Assembly (NCBI GenBank): GCA_949825045.1 | Contig: OX463815.1 | Coordinates: 17,787,231 to 17,851,230 of the forward strand | DNA length: 64,000 nucleotides | Direction of reading: 5' to 3' | From: Argyresthia goedartella | Lineage: Eukaryota; Arthropoda; Insecta; Lepidoptera; Argyresthiidae | Shown: piece by piece, positions 45,811 to 56,999 of the stretch | Position numbering within the stretch: the first letter of the stretch is position 1 | Layout: each line of letters opens with the position of its first letter | Program-made: the position numbers and the translations under genes | The notes under the pieces: generated by a model | Databases searched by the model: none | Told to the model about the DNA's origin: nothing | What the model saw: the letters and a program-made list of their open reading frames with translations, nothing else

Positions 45811-45942
45811 ATGTGCGAATGGCTGTGTGGGGCGGAGGCGGCGGCGCGGTCGGCGGGCTGGTGTGACGTCAGCTTGGTGTGTGGAGGACGGGCGATCGGT
45901 GCACACCGCGCTGTGCTGGCCAGCGTTAGCGCTTTTATGAAG
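45811..45942 (+). CDS. BTB-ZnF gene, coding exon 1
   Basis: 44 codons, phase 0, start of the BTB domain ([20 protein letters not shown]). Donor AAG|GTTAGC. Confidence 0.82.
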
Positions 45943-48900
45943 GTTAGCTGTTCACTAAATATTTTCAGTCATGAAGGTAAAAGCTTATGACTGCTGCTCC
46001 GCAGTAGCTACAGTCTACGCATTTAAATACACCACGCACACCTGTCAGCATCCTTCATCCGCAGACACTCATACGCTTCTATTCAATGGGTTCGACATTC
46101 CGCAGGTCTTGCTGTATTGGGTTAAGAATTATTTCTCTAAATTCTTCTAAAATCTAAACACTAGACGTTACGAATACTCTTATATTTTTTCTTTGCAGAA
46201 AATCCTCATATCTTGCCATGGGGACGACTTGCCGACACTCATCGTCTTGCCAGATTTCGAGCTGGACAGCATGTTGTCTGTGCTCTTTTATATTTACAAC
46301 GGAGAGGTTGTCGTGCCGAGATCGAGATTCGAGTCCTTCCTAGACATCATCATAGCGTTGAAGATCTACGTAGACAAGCAGTTTTTGGATAATATCCAAA
46401 AGGTTTTAAAGGGATTAGACGAAAAGTTCGAAATGATTGAGATGAACAGCAAAGAAGTGTATAGAAGCCTTCATGCCCCCAAAGTTTCCCTGAAATTGCC
46501 ATCTAATATGGATGACGGTTTTTTCATCACAATCAAACGGAACTTACAGGGTCCGATAAGAAAAGATGTTGCAGACGTCTTTCAATTAACAGGACCATGC
46601 AAAAATCAAAGTCAGAAGCTTTATTTAGAAAAATTACAGTCGCAGCATCGAGAACACCAAAATAATTTTCTAAGACATAGTTCATTTATCGAGACATATC
46701 CTCGGAACGGTAACAGTAACGGGCTGAGTGCGGGCGTGCCGGCCATACTCAATGAAGCTAATCTGGACACCACATCTGTGTTCTTGATGAATGCAAATGA
46801 CAATTCCAGATCCGTCGACACTCTTACCGCTGCAAACGACGCGGTGGCGGGAAATTGCATTGACATAATTTCAAGCAAAAGACCACGAAGCGAAGCAGAA
46901 ATAATAGAAGAAAGGACCAATAAGTTACAAGTACGTCCCAAAATTTACCAAAAAGAAAAACTTTTGGAAAAAAACACTAAAGTCCAAGTAGCCACCACGA
47001 CCACCATGAATCCTGCAATAAACTTACAAAACCGTGTAACTCAGAAAACCGTATATTTAGATCTTAGAAGTACAGAGAATATGTTGAGTAGTCCACTTCC
47101 GCATCATAGTCAAACTAACACCAGGCAAGAGAAAACCCAGAAGGATGTGAAGCGGTGCAGTGTGACTAAGACGACTATTTCCAATCGTGTGATGCAGAGT
47201 CCGTGGTGTCCTCAGTTGCCAAAAAGTTACAGACCATTTCGCAGAAAGCCACAGAACAAAGTAAGCAAACATATGAAATACTAATACTTCTAAAACAAAC
47301 CATATTTGTTAACTTAAGTAACTTGAATGACTGAAGACTTCAAAATTGTGTATTTAGTCAAGAACGACTCGACGACTTAACATAGAAAGTAACTGAAAAC
47401 AAAAAAAAAACTCTCACCAAATACTTAAATTGAAATATTTCAATCCGACTTCAATGGTTTTTGTTTTTATCATGTCTTCTTTTATTCAATACATGAACTG
47501 TTTATCGTTACAGAAACTGGATGCCACCTCAAACGATTCTAACAACAACATTGAACCATCAAGAGAATATTCTGAAAATGTTAAGTTGACAAATACTGAT
47601 AATGCAGATATTACAGAAGGTGAAAAGCAGTTACCTGAAATAGTTACTGAATGTACCGAAATAAAATGTCATATATGCTGTCAGGTGAGAAAATCTTTTC
47701 TCGGATCAGTTGTGATCGGTTCGTTACCTACTCGTTAACGAACCGATCACAACTATCTGCGTTTAAGTTTATGCAGTTCCATTTTCTACTTAAAACGTAT
47801 AGTTAACTTAAATGCACTTTTGCGTCAAACAATTCAATCCGCAGTTTCTTAAGTAAATGCGCAATGCACTTCGTATTCTAACACCATCAACATATATGCA
47901 TGGGTCTTCCATTTATAAACTTAACCAACTTTCATCGTGTCCCGCGAAAAAGACCACTCCTTTATAGCTTACATTTATATTCAAGTATTACAACTGTTTG
48001 TAATGCTGTATTCCATTCATAAGGTCTTTGGATATGATGTTGGTTGGGTATCTGAATTGAAAGGCATGCAATAAAACTAGGCATACACTCCAGCTGTATT
48101 ATCTAGTTAGTGTTGGTGAATTCAATGTATTAGATAAGCTATAAATTTCAAGCTTATGTCCAATGACTCTCAACAATTTAACGCCTAATATGAGAATTAT
48201 CTTTTACATGTTGTTCCTTCGTCGAATGGTATAGGTATGGTACCTTTTCAACAATCAATAACAACAACAACATTTTCAACAATTTCAACAATTATATACG
48301 TATGATTATCATATATTGTCGTAGCTATATCGTCGAATTTGATAATTTCATGAAATGGCCAACCATTTCATGATATATTCAATTATTTCATGAAATTAAC
48401 AGAAAGGGTTCAATTTCACGAAAACATGTCTTTTAAAAGCATATGTATTCAGTACTACGTGTTGTTTATATATTATACTTGTCGAACTAACACGAAGACT
48501 ATTCGGGGGCTTTGCTGCGCTCGCCCCCTTTATTCTTCACCTAAGCTACCGCAGTTTTTTGCTATAAAATATTTCTTCGTTCAAGGAAAGTTCTAATTCA
48601 ACCATGGTTGGCTATTTCATGATATAGTTAACTCTACAATATGGTTACGACATAATACATATTCGACGAACGGTCACTGACGACCCGAATGGCCGAGTCG
48701 GCAGTGACCCTGCCTACGAACCCAAGGGTCCCGGGTTCGAGTCCCAGTGGGAGCAAATATTTGTTTGATGAGAACGGATGTTTGTACCCTAGTCATGGTT
48801 GTTTATCTATAGAAGTATAATATTTATCTATATAAGTATGTGTATCGTTGTCTAGTACCCAAGATACAAGGAATCCTAGTTTGTGGCTAGATCAATGTGT

Positions 48901-51900
48901 GTAAAATAGTGTCCAAGGTATTATTATTATTATTATTATTATTGTTTACACTATAATTCCTGCCACCCCTGCACTGTGATACCAGGTTTACCCAAACAAC
49001 GACGAGCTAGCGACGCACATGAAATGCCACGCATCTACTGCTCGTTTTACATGCAGCGATTGTGGAAAGACCTTCTCACAACTGCGCAACTATAAGTACC
49101 ACATGTCTGTGCACCGCGGGACGAGGGAGTTCGCTGCTACCTGCACTGTCTGTGGGAAGTACTTCAACGACCGAGGGTATCTGAGCAGCCACATGAAGAT
49201 TCATAGGTGGGTTATACACGAATCTTCTTGCTTTCATAACTGTTTTTATTTTAGTTGTTTACGGGGTGTAAGAGAAATAGTCTCGTGGATTTGAAGGGGT
49301 ATGAGGTGGGGACCCCCTCTATTGTGACTATTTCATCCACAAAGGGGCGTTTGAAGGGGTTTTAGGGACATCAATATTGTTAGAGAAAAGTGTTGAGATA
49401 AGTATGTGAACTAAATAATAATCAATTGTTTCAGAAACCGAAAGGAATATAAGTGTCAACTCTGTCCAAAGTCATTCAACCAGCGCGTTGCCTACAACAT
49501 GCATGTCAGGATTCACACAGGTACATTCAAACACCGCGTTGCCTACAACATGCATGTCAGGATTCACACAGGTACATTTAATGCGCGTTTCCTACAACAT
49601 GCATGTCAGGATTCACACAGGTACATTCAACCAGCGCGTTGCCTTCAACATGCATGTCAGGATTCACACAGGTAGATTCAACCAGCGCGTTGCCTACAAC
49701 ATGCATGTCAGGATGCACAGGATATACATTCAACCAGCGCGTTGCCTACAACATGCATGTCAGGATTCACACAGGTACATTCAACCAGCGCGTTGCCTAC
49801 AACATGCATGTCAGGATTCACACAGGTACATTCAACCAGCGCGTTGCCTACAACATGCATGTCAGGATGCACAGGGTACATTTTATGCATTAAGATCAAC
49901 GAGTGGTTGGATAAATTAAGAACCTCGTTTTTAGGTACACTTATGAGTTTTTGTGACTTAAACACGACCGTGTTACGTAAGCAAATACATTTTGAATTTA
50001 AGGAGCAATTTTGGGGGCAAGACAGGTTTTTTTTTAAATATTGTTTAGGAAGGCTCCCATATTGATCTGAAATTAATTATTATTATTATTATTTCAAAAT
50101 AATAAATTTTGTATCAAAGACTGTCCAGATAAACATAACTTCAAATGATACAGTTAGACCAAACAAATCTCCCACAAGAATAATCATAATTTATATCCAA
50201 GTTATTTGTAGGTACTGTTTATGATTGTTATGATATTGGGTGAATCTATTGAATATTCATTAAAGTATACGATATGATAATTGATAAAATACAATAATAA
50301 TTTATATCAAGTACAACTAAAACTTGAACTAGGTCAAAAAAACGCCGTCATCCGAAAAGCCCGTGAGGTACAAAACTGGGCCGCGTTGTGACCCACGGGC
50401 TTTTCAGAATTTTGAACCGCTCGAAAACTCAGAGCGCTATACCACACGGGAATTTATAGCGCTCACATTAACAATTCATCGTCTGAATAGCCCGTGGGGT
50501 ACAGCACCTGCTGCTTTGCAACGCGTTGTGTCCCTCTGACTTTTCGTGAATTATCTTCAAAGTTTGTTCAAGTTACGGCCAAAAATACATGTCAGTTCTT
50601 GTTTTTTGCCCTGCCCCCTTCTTCACCCTAGTTTGTTCTAGAATTTAGAGCCAAATTGGTCACTTTTTAGTTTAGGTTTTAGGTTATGTTAAGTCATAAC
50701 TTTATTTCCTACCTGGAGCCGAGCGAAGCGAAGCGGAGTGAGATAACCCCATGTAGTTTCACAAAACCGAATTGGTTGCTTATTTAGCATTTATTTTCGA
50801 CCAGTAATTACATAAAAAACTTTGTTTTTGTCATTTCACTAAACCAGATTCTCACCAGAGCGTCGCACCGCACGCGCTTGGTGCAGTTATCCGCTTTGTC
50901 TTTCACGCCTAGTGCATGGGTCGCACGCGTTGTACCCCTCGGCCTATTCAGACGATTAATTGTTAATGTGAGCGCTAAAAAACCCCGTGTGGTACAACGC
51001 AGCGTCACACTGTAGCGCTCTGTCCTTTCGAGGGGTTCGAAATTTTGAAAAGCCCGTGGGGTACAACGCGGCCCGGCGTTGTGCCCCATGGGCTTTTCAG
51101 ACGACGACGAAGACGGTGTCGGGTGGGAGGGTGCCAAAAAAGCTAGCATCATTATACATCGCTGTATCGCAATGCTGATGCGTTGAGCGAAGTACGTGCC
51201 AGCTCTGCGGCCCCTGGCGATTCGAAGAGCCGCTTAGAAATATCTGAGTGCTCGTCGAGCGTCAGGGCCCGAGGCTCTCGAAGCCGAACGGCATAAACAC
51301 AAACTCGTCGCCGAGAGCGTCGTATTTACGCCGTTCAAGACCCTCTACCGCTGCCGCCGCAGCGCCGACAGTAACAGAGGTCGCCGGTAAGTGACACTGA
51401 GCCAGCATGTCAACGCAAATCGCGCCCTAAACCAGCAAACTCCCGTTCTGCCAGGGAATGAGGGTCATCCCGGCTGGCCTCTTGCCATAGTCACGCGCCA
51501 GACCGTTGGGTTCGTGATTGGCCGGTACGCCACAGCTGGCAAGGACCCCCACGGATAACGTCATTAAGGCTGGCATGGTGGGGCCAAATGGCACTGCGCT
51601 AACAGGAGCGGGCGTGGTGTCCGAATTAGTCCACCCTGGCATCACAGTGGCTCGATCGAGCAAGGTGCCGATGTGCCTCGATGAGATGGCATACAACCAG
51701 TATCCTGATTCATTCTCCCTGGTGCGAGGACGCTAGCGAGTTCTGCTGGGCTATAAGCCGAGTCTTTAAGTTCGTCGTTGCTTTTGATGCAGAGCGGCTC
51801 GTCCCACAGACTTTGGGATTGCTTTCGTAACGTCACTAATTATCACACAGCACACGTGACCTTTATGGTAAAATCATAAGTAAGTACGTTAACGTGTTTT

Positions 51901-54098
51901 TGGTTAAATCGTCTAAAAGGCTGAGAAGAACAGAGAATTTCCAAAATGAGAATAGCGTATAAGGTACTTAGGTCAATTTGGGTACGAAAAGGCAGAAGCG
52001 GATTATGCAGATTGGATATTAATTAAAATCACATTAAATCCAGATAAAATCTTATTTTGTGCTTACGTTACAACCATGTTGCATATAATATTATAAGTAT
52101 ACAATAGGGATGGGACATACACGATATTGTGTTGCCCAAGATTTATTAACATAACTACGTATCTAACACAGTAAGATTGAACGTATTCCCATGGGTTTTC
52201 TTCGTTTATATGAACCGATGGCATATTGTGAGTGATCAGGTTTTCGGGAGTGGAACTGATGACGTTATATGATAATATGAAACGATTGTTTAGGATGGCC
52301 TTAACTTGTGAGAACAGCGTAGGCAGTTCCTCAAGCGATAGGTGACTTTTTCCTTATACAGAGTAATAGGGGAAAATTGCAATGGTCGGTATATTAAGCA
52401 TGTTTTGCCGATTGAAACTCCACCCTCCCAGAGGCAGCCTAAATGAGGACCGTATGCCGGCATGAAGTGGAATGTGTTTCTTCGTCGGCTGCAAACTCAA
52501 ATACTGAATCAGCATTTCTATCGCTAGATAGATACATATTTTTAGACAGATATTTTTGTACCTATTTAACAAAAAAAAATAGGTATCTATCTATCTATTA
52601 TGTCATTGTATTTTATTGTAGTTATAGGTTCTAGACCTTAGACTGTCTCCTTCAATTTATGTACAGAATGAAGTCAAAATACATCAACAGGTACAGTTAA
52701 GAAACAGATTTGGCTGGGCCAGTCTTTATACTAAATTTGTAAGCAGCTTGGGCCAGCGAATTCAATTTCTTCCTGTATGTTTATGTGCATCTCTCTCCCG
52801 CAGGTGTTAAGCCCCACGTATGCGAGGAGTGCGGCAAGGCGTTCTCCCGGAAGATGTTGCTGAAGCAGCACCAGCGCACCCACTCGGGAGAGCGGCCGTA
52901 TGCCTGCCTGCACTGTGAGAAACGGTTCGCCGACCGGTCTAATATGACCCTGCACCTCAGGTTGCATACAGGTGATTGTGGATCTTGTTGGCTTGGAAAT
53001 ATTACTTTTAATTTAGCGGTCGTAAAGCTGTGTCAGAGGATTTCAAGCTGCCTATTAGGGGCAGCTTGAAAACTTTTGACATTCGGGTTGGCCGCTAGCC
53101 CAACACCCTGCCATCAACCTGCACTGAGCTAGTGTGGTTGAATATGGCCCAATCTTAATCATATTCATATTCATTAGTGCATAGAAATAATAATTTTACA
53201 AAACATTATATTAGCAAAAGTGAGCTTATCGATGCGAAAATATAGAGAGATTTCTACCAGCAAACCAAAACAAAAGAAAAAAAACTACTCCTACCGTATT
53301 CGTGGGGACATTACTTACAGTACTTTACTGAGAATATGACTCGGCGATGGGCTAGCACCTAGTCTCGCTTAATGGAGATCGAATTTACTTAGATTTGGGC
53401 GTTTGCCGTCAGTGTGGCAGCCTTCGGGAGACGTAATAAAAGGCTCGTCACTGCATGCTCAGTTAATGCCTATATATATTTGATTGGAGTGAAATCCTAG
53501 CTTATTTAGTAAGTTGACTCATGATAGCCAACTCGTCCTCTGCCATCTGTATGGAAAAAGGCTTGTCACAATTTTGTTTGCTTGAGTCGTTTTATTGTTA
53601 AGAGATGAAGTAAATATACGTACATATTTAATAATATGTTATTATAACGTTAACGAGCTCGTAACGTTTTCGTAGCAGTCGTAGCGCTTCGGGCTACGAA
53701 CTATGAATAAGCATGAAATAAACAATAAGCTTTTTGTATAATTTATTTTTGATTCATATAACTGTATTGAGTTTACAAGCTATTAAAGTCTTTATTGATA
53801 AATCTTCAACTTTTTTGTAGTCTTTGAAGCATGCAAAAGATGTTGGAATAGAAACGTAGAACCAAATCTCCTAGTTTTATAAAACGGCTATAGTTTTTTA
53901 AAATAACTTTTTTTCATCTTTCCAGGAGTGAAACCTTTCTCCTGTACACTGTGCCCGAAGTCCTTCACCAAGAAGCACCATCTGAAGTCGCACCTCAACT
54001 TTCATACGGGGGCGAAGCCCTACTCCTGCCCCCGCTGCCACCTTGCGTTTACGCAGTCGTCTAACATGCGCACACACCTGAAGAAGTGCAATGCGTAA
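45811..54098 (+). CDS. BTB and C2H2 zinc-finger transcription factor gene (7 coding exons)
   Basis: Coding exons: 45811-45942, 46199-47260, 47514-47684, 48986-49206, 49435-49520, 52804-52971 and 53926-54098. They join in phase through GT/AG sites to 670 codons plus TAA. The N-terminus (residues ~17-125) is a BTB domain split by intron 1: [20 protein letters not shown], then [23 protein letters not shown] domains dimerise and recruit corepressors. A ~280-residue low-complexity, basic linker follows. Eight zinc fingers fill residues ~450-670; fingers 4-7 are joined by TG.KP-like linkers and the last is C2HC (ending HLKKC). The protein should act in the nucleus on DNA. I recognise the architecture but not the orthologue. 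The first ATG with good BTB context was chosen as start. Confidence 0.88.
46199..47260 (+). CDS. BTB-ZnF gene, coding exon 2
   Basis: 354 codons, phase 0 at both ends. Acceptor TTTTCTTTGCAG, donor AAA|GTAAGC. It completes the BTB domain ([19 protein letters not shown]) and encodes the disordered linker, rich in Ser, Thr, Asn, Lys and Arg. Confidence 0.88.
47514..47684 (+). CDS. BTB-ZnF gene, coding exon 3
   Basis: 57 codons, phase 0. Acceptor TTATCGTTACAG, donor CAG|GTGAGA. Acidic, ending in the two Cys of finger 1 (KCHICCQ). Confidence 0.85.
47708..47754. repeat. perfect 19-bp palindrome in intron 3, just after the donor
   Basis: AGTTGTGATCGGTTCGTTA, nine bases, exact reverse complement. 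It begins 23 bases after the exon 3 donor, so it would form a strong hairpin in the pre-mRNA. Confidence 0.92.
48318..48651. mobile_element. 334-bp inverted-repeat element of the TCATGAAAT family (in intron 3)
   Basis: The left end GTCGTAGCTATATCG... ATGAAATGGCCAACC and the reversed right end GTCGTAACCATATTG... ATGAAATAGCCAACC match over about 50 bp. The interior holds a CGGGGGCTTTGCTGCGCTCG segment shared with the 54603 family. Partial copies are at 37010 and 41283. Confidence 0.7.
48682..48945 (+). mobile_element. tRNA-derived SINE, copy 2 (in intron 3)
   Basis: Same layout as 41913-42135: ATGGCCGAGTCGGCAG, B-box GGTTCGAGTCCC at 48733, shared body and an ATT microsatellite end about 40 bp before exon 4. 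Confidence 0.82.
48986..49206 (+). CDS. BTB-ZnF gene, coding exon 4
   Basis: Acceptor GATACCAG, donor ATAG|GTGGGT. Completes finger 1 (HMKCH) and encodes fingers 2 ([21 protein letters not shown]) without gap and 3 ([20 protein letters not shown]). Confidence 0.88.
49435..49520 (+). CDS. BTB-ZnF gene, coding exon 5
   Basis: Acceptor AATTGTTTCAG; finger 4 ([20 protein letters not shown]) and donor ACAG|GTACAT. Because its last 46 bases and the donor are repeated downstream, alternative ends at 49571 and beyond are possible; the first donor is chosen since it gives a normal finger and linker. Confidence 0.75.
49474..49885 (+). repeat. eight tandem 51-bp copies of the exon 5 end plus splice donor
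   Basis: The unit runs GTACATTCAACCAGCGCGTT GCCTACAACATGCATGTCAG and ends GATTCACACAG. Copy 1 is the real exon end. Copies 2-8 follow with few changes: copy 3 is two bases short, copies 5 and 8 read GGATGCACAG. Unit length is 17 codons, which in the finger frame gives [17 protein letters not shown], a half-finger lacking its Cys pair. Confidence 0.95.
50346..51106. mobile_element. foldback element with ~185-bp inverted arms (in intron 5)
   Basis: 50346-50535 and the reverse complement of 50925-51106 run in parallel: GAAAAGCCCGTG.GGTACAA, AGAGCGCTA, TAGCGCTCACATTAACAATT, CGTCTGAATAG.CC. Each arm contains a further ~50-bp hairpin around CACGGGCTTTTC. The ~390-bp centre has no frame with transposase features. 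Confidence 0.85.
51120..51840 (-). pseudogene. GC-rich retroelement-like coding relic (- strand, in intron 5)
   Basis: The - strand shows [11 protein letters not shown], then [61 protein letters not shown] and [10 protein letters not shown] in shifting frames. I remember this order (KRPDG..L.PW..GR.L.WD.TC.DT, then a block ending QR.S.AIQRGN) from a conserved sequence widespread in animal genomes and linked to reverse transcriptases. The exact family is uncertain. Stops and shifts make it non-functional. GC content and CpG are far above the flanks. Confidence 0.55.
52804..52971 (+). CDS. BTB-ZnF gene, coding exon 6
   Basis: Acceptor CTCTCCCGCAG, donor ACAG|GTGATT. Encodes fingers 5 ([20 protein letters not shown]) and 6 ([20 protein letters not shown]) with an SGERPY linker. 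GC-rich third positions contrast with the surrounding AT-rich intron. Confidence 0.9.
53340..53575 (+). repeat. SINE-like fragments in intron 6
   Basis: GGCGATGGGCTAGCACCTAGTCTCG and CTGCCATCTGTATGGAAAAAGGC parallel the fragment at 39915-40050. Confidence 0.45.
53926..54098 (+). CDS. BTB-ZnF gene, last coding exon
   Basis: Acceptor CATCTTTCCAG. Fingers 7 ([20 protein letters not shown]) and 8 ([20 protein letters not shown], closing with Cys), then NA and TAA. ATTAAA at 54152 is a possible polyadenylation signal. Confidence 0.9.
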
Positions 54099-54309
54099 GC
54101 TCTAGATAGTGTTGGAGTTTCACATGAAGATAAAACCCTACCATTGTTCTTATTAAAGTACAATCTATTTCAACTCAACAACCATCTTCAAAAGCGCAAG
54201 ACTAAATAAGAGTAAAATGTATAAAAGTTCTACTAATAATGCTATATTGAAAGCGGTTTCAAAAAATACTCTCAAACATTAACGCTGAAACATAGATTCC
54301 TTAGCATAA

Positions 54310-54352
54310 GGCCGTTTGTCCACCACTACCACGGTGGTGGTGGTGGACAAAC
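54310..54352. repeat. short hairpin CGTTTGTCCACCAC
   Basis: CGTTTGTCCACCAC ... GTGGTGGACAAACG. The GTCCAC word recurs at 55232 and, inverted, at 56112, the possible ends of another element. Confidence 0.7.
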
Positions 54353-54388
54353 GGGACGTCACCGAGATTGAGATGAAAGCACTGAGTG

Positions 54389-54980
54389 TATATGTTACCG
54401 GCAATCTGTATAATGCAGGTATTCTATATAATACCTAGGCAATATATATAATACCTGGGGCATTCAGGCAATGTATGAAATATTATTAATATTCATGTTA
54501 CATACACTATCTAGGTAATATATACAATGCCGAGGGATTATATAGAATACCTACTTGACCACCGGCAATGTGTAAAATAAATCGATTTTAGTAGAATATC
54601 AGGGCAAATTACTGCGGTAGCTTAGGTGAAGGGTAAAGGGGGTGTGCGAAGCAAAAACCCCTTTATCCTTTGTGTTAGGTTGGACATGTAAGAACAACAA
54701 AAAGTACTTAGTTTTAATTATTTTTTGTTGTTCTTACATGTTTAACCTAACACGAAGGATAAAGGGGGCTTCGCTTCGCTCACCCCATTTACCCTTTACC
54801 TAAGGTACCGCAGTGTTTTACGCTTTTACATATATTACCGGCTGCGCATTGGGTATTATATATAATACCTAGGCAAAGTATAAATAATATTTCATACATT
54901 ATCTGAACGTTTAAGGGATTATATATATAGCCTAGGGATTATATATAATACCGGATTATACAGATTGCCGGTAACATATA
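54389..54980. mobile_element. outer foldback element, split by a nested one
   Basis: TATATGTTACCGGCAATCTG at 54389 and its reverse complement ending at 54980 open arms of at least 130 bp rich in TATATAATACC and CCTAGG. The arms face each other across an insertion at 54603-54822. Confidence 0.82.
54603..54822. mobile_element. inner foldback element with ~100-bp arms
   Basis: ACTGCGGTAGCTTAGGTGAAGGGTAAAGGGG... ATCCTT.GTGTTAGGTT..ACATGTAAGAACAACAAAAA on the left is matched inverted on the right, ending ACCGCAGTGTTTTACGC. Fragments are at 30945, 48500 and 55740. Confidence 0.88.
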
Positions 54981-55228
54981 GATGAATTTTCCGAATTAAT
55001 ATTTTCATTATTTTGAATTATCATTATTATGAATTAGTATTATTCATATACATGTGTTTTATCAATATGATAAATTTCCAGGTGTTTATTTCCTCATACA
55101 CGTAATGCTTGATTTCACTAACTAAAACGCGAATGGAAAAAAAATACATGGAAAATATTATTTTGGAAAATTCATCTAACCACTCACCTGAGGCATCGAC
55201 TATACATTACATACATACATACATACAT

Positions 55229-56120
55229 TAACCATGGGCGCCTGTCCACCGCACGCCCGTCGCCCGACGCGAAGATCGGCGTGAACGCTCGAAATAAGCC
55301 CGATATTGTGACGGGCCAATGTACCGGCAATCTAAAATACGTTTGAACTTGTCCACCAGGCCGGTGGCCCCGTGACGTCGCACCGCGCCGTTTTTTGTTA
55401 TGTACCATTAACAAAAAAAAAAAACCTATTAACTGAGACCAGCCAGTAGCCAGGTCAAGCCCGAAAAAAACAATAGTTTACGAAATTTTGTAAAACATAT
55501 GCGTTCAGTATTGTATTCACTCTACGAAGTCTGTATAGAATAACTCGAAACTATTATTGGGCTCCTTGCCACGTAGCTAAAACGTGTAGATAGTGACGTG
55601 AAGTGAAATAATGTCCAAACCTAAATCAATCAAAGGATATTGTTGTAATAAAATGGCCAAGAAATTTAAATGTGACATTTATTTATTTATGGGAAATATT
55701 AAACTGCACATCAAAAATACTGATTTGCACAGCAAATATCACGGCAAAATGCTGCGGTAGCGTAAGTGAAGGGTAAAGGGGATGAGCGAAGCGAAGCCCC
55801 CTTTATCCTTCGTGTTAGGTTGAACATGTAAGAACAACAAAAAATACTTAAAACATAAACTTGAGTACACATAAAATATTTAATACATAAGAAGTGATTT
55901 TGCTGATTCTTTTTCGCTGTGCAAATCATTATTTTTGATGTGCGATTAAATTTATTTAATTTATTTGTGCTACCGGGCCCGACAGCTGTAATGAAATGAA
56001 ATGACTGAACCAAACCACCGAGATCGTCGCGCGGTTGATAAACGATTGCCGACATCTTGAAATCGGCCAGAACTATTCCCGTTTCCGTCGACGTCGCGGT
56101 GACGGCTGCAGTGGACAAAC
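55229..56120. mobile_element. possible composite element with GTCCAC inverted ends
   Basis: CCTGTCCACCGCACGCCCGTC at 55229 and, reversed, TTTGTCCACTGCAGCCGTCA at 56118 are similar over ~35 bp. Inside is a smaller element, 55705-55955, with inverted CACATCAAAAATACTGATTT ends, which in turn contains part of the 54603 family. Boundaries are tentative. Confidence 0.45.
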
Positions 56121-56799
56121 TGCCTAAGCATTAACTTTTCTGTTCTTGGGTGAATCTGAAATGTCTTATCTAATCAGTTATTAAGTTCTAATTACTACGG
56201 AACCATTGCAACTAGTATTACTTATATATGCAACTGTGGTTTATCGAAACGCTGAAAACTGTCTGAGATCTTAGCTTAGATCTCTTTGTCGATACCGATA
56301 TAGATTGCTATGCATCAATAGCAGTTTTTCGCTCAGAGGGACCTACAGGAAGCTGGATAATAAAACAACGATTTTAAATATTTACTCCTGTTTTTTTATT
56401 TATCTTATCAGGTTTTGGTGTCGTAAAGTAATTTATCGAGGTGTACAAAATATTGAGAGTTGTAACCATCGGTTGCGCAGACGCACAGAGCAGTACCGTC
56501 ATTGTAGCTGAACTTAATTATACAAGTACATTATAGGAGATACACATACAATGATATATTGCTTACGTTCATGCGGGCTACAGGAAGCTACGGAAAGCTG
56601 GACCTCCCACATACTAAATTAGTAGACGGGTTGTAACAGAAACGACTGCTCTTATTTTAAGGAGTTGTTGGGGTAGGATTTTTTTAAAAATATTTCCTAT
56701 GAAACAAAGTTGATCAGAGCAATTTTATTTTTAACTTCTCTATACAAATCAGCTGATCGCTCGGCCCAAAATGTATGAAATAAAAATTTTCATCGTAAA

Positions 56800-56990
56800 A
56801 GTTGCTCAGAACGATGTCCCCAATTCTCTCATGCGAAAAGTCCCGGGTTCGATCCCCGGCTGGGGATGTAAAAAAAAACAGGTCTTGTATGTTTTAATAT
56901 GTGTGATGTCGCTGTTTCTGGTTTCCAAGTCACAGGGTATCCCTAGTGTTGGGTCAGAAGCAATGTATGTGCCCGTATATAAATGTTAAA
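56800..56990 (+). mobile_element. second SINE family (tRNA-derived)
   Basis: A B-box GGGTTCGATCCCCGG at about 56845 inside CCCGGGTTCGATCCCCGGCTGGGGATGT, then a body ending GGGTCAGAAGCAATGTATGTG and ATAAATGTTAAAAATG. A tail of this family is at 11570-11615. Confidence 0.7.
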
Positions 56991-56999
56991 AATGTGTTG

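Noticed and set aside
49488..50065. Long overlapping ORFs with [12 protein letters not shown] repeats
   Set aside because: Out-of-frame readings of the 51-bp exon 5 repeat. The true finger frame is different and ends at the splice donor.
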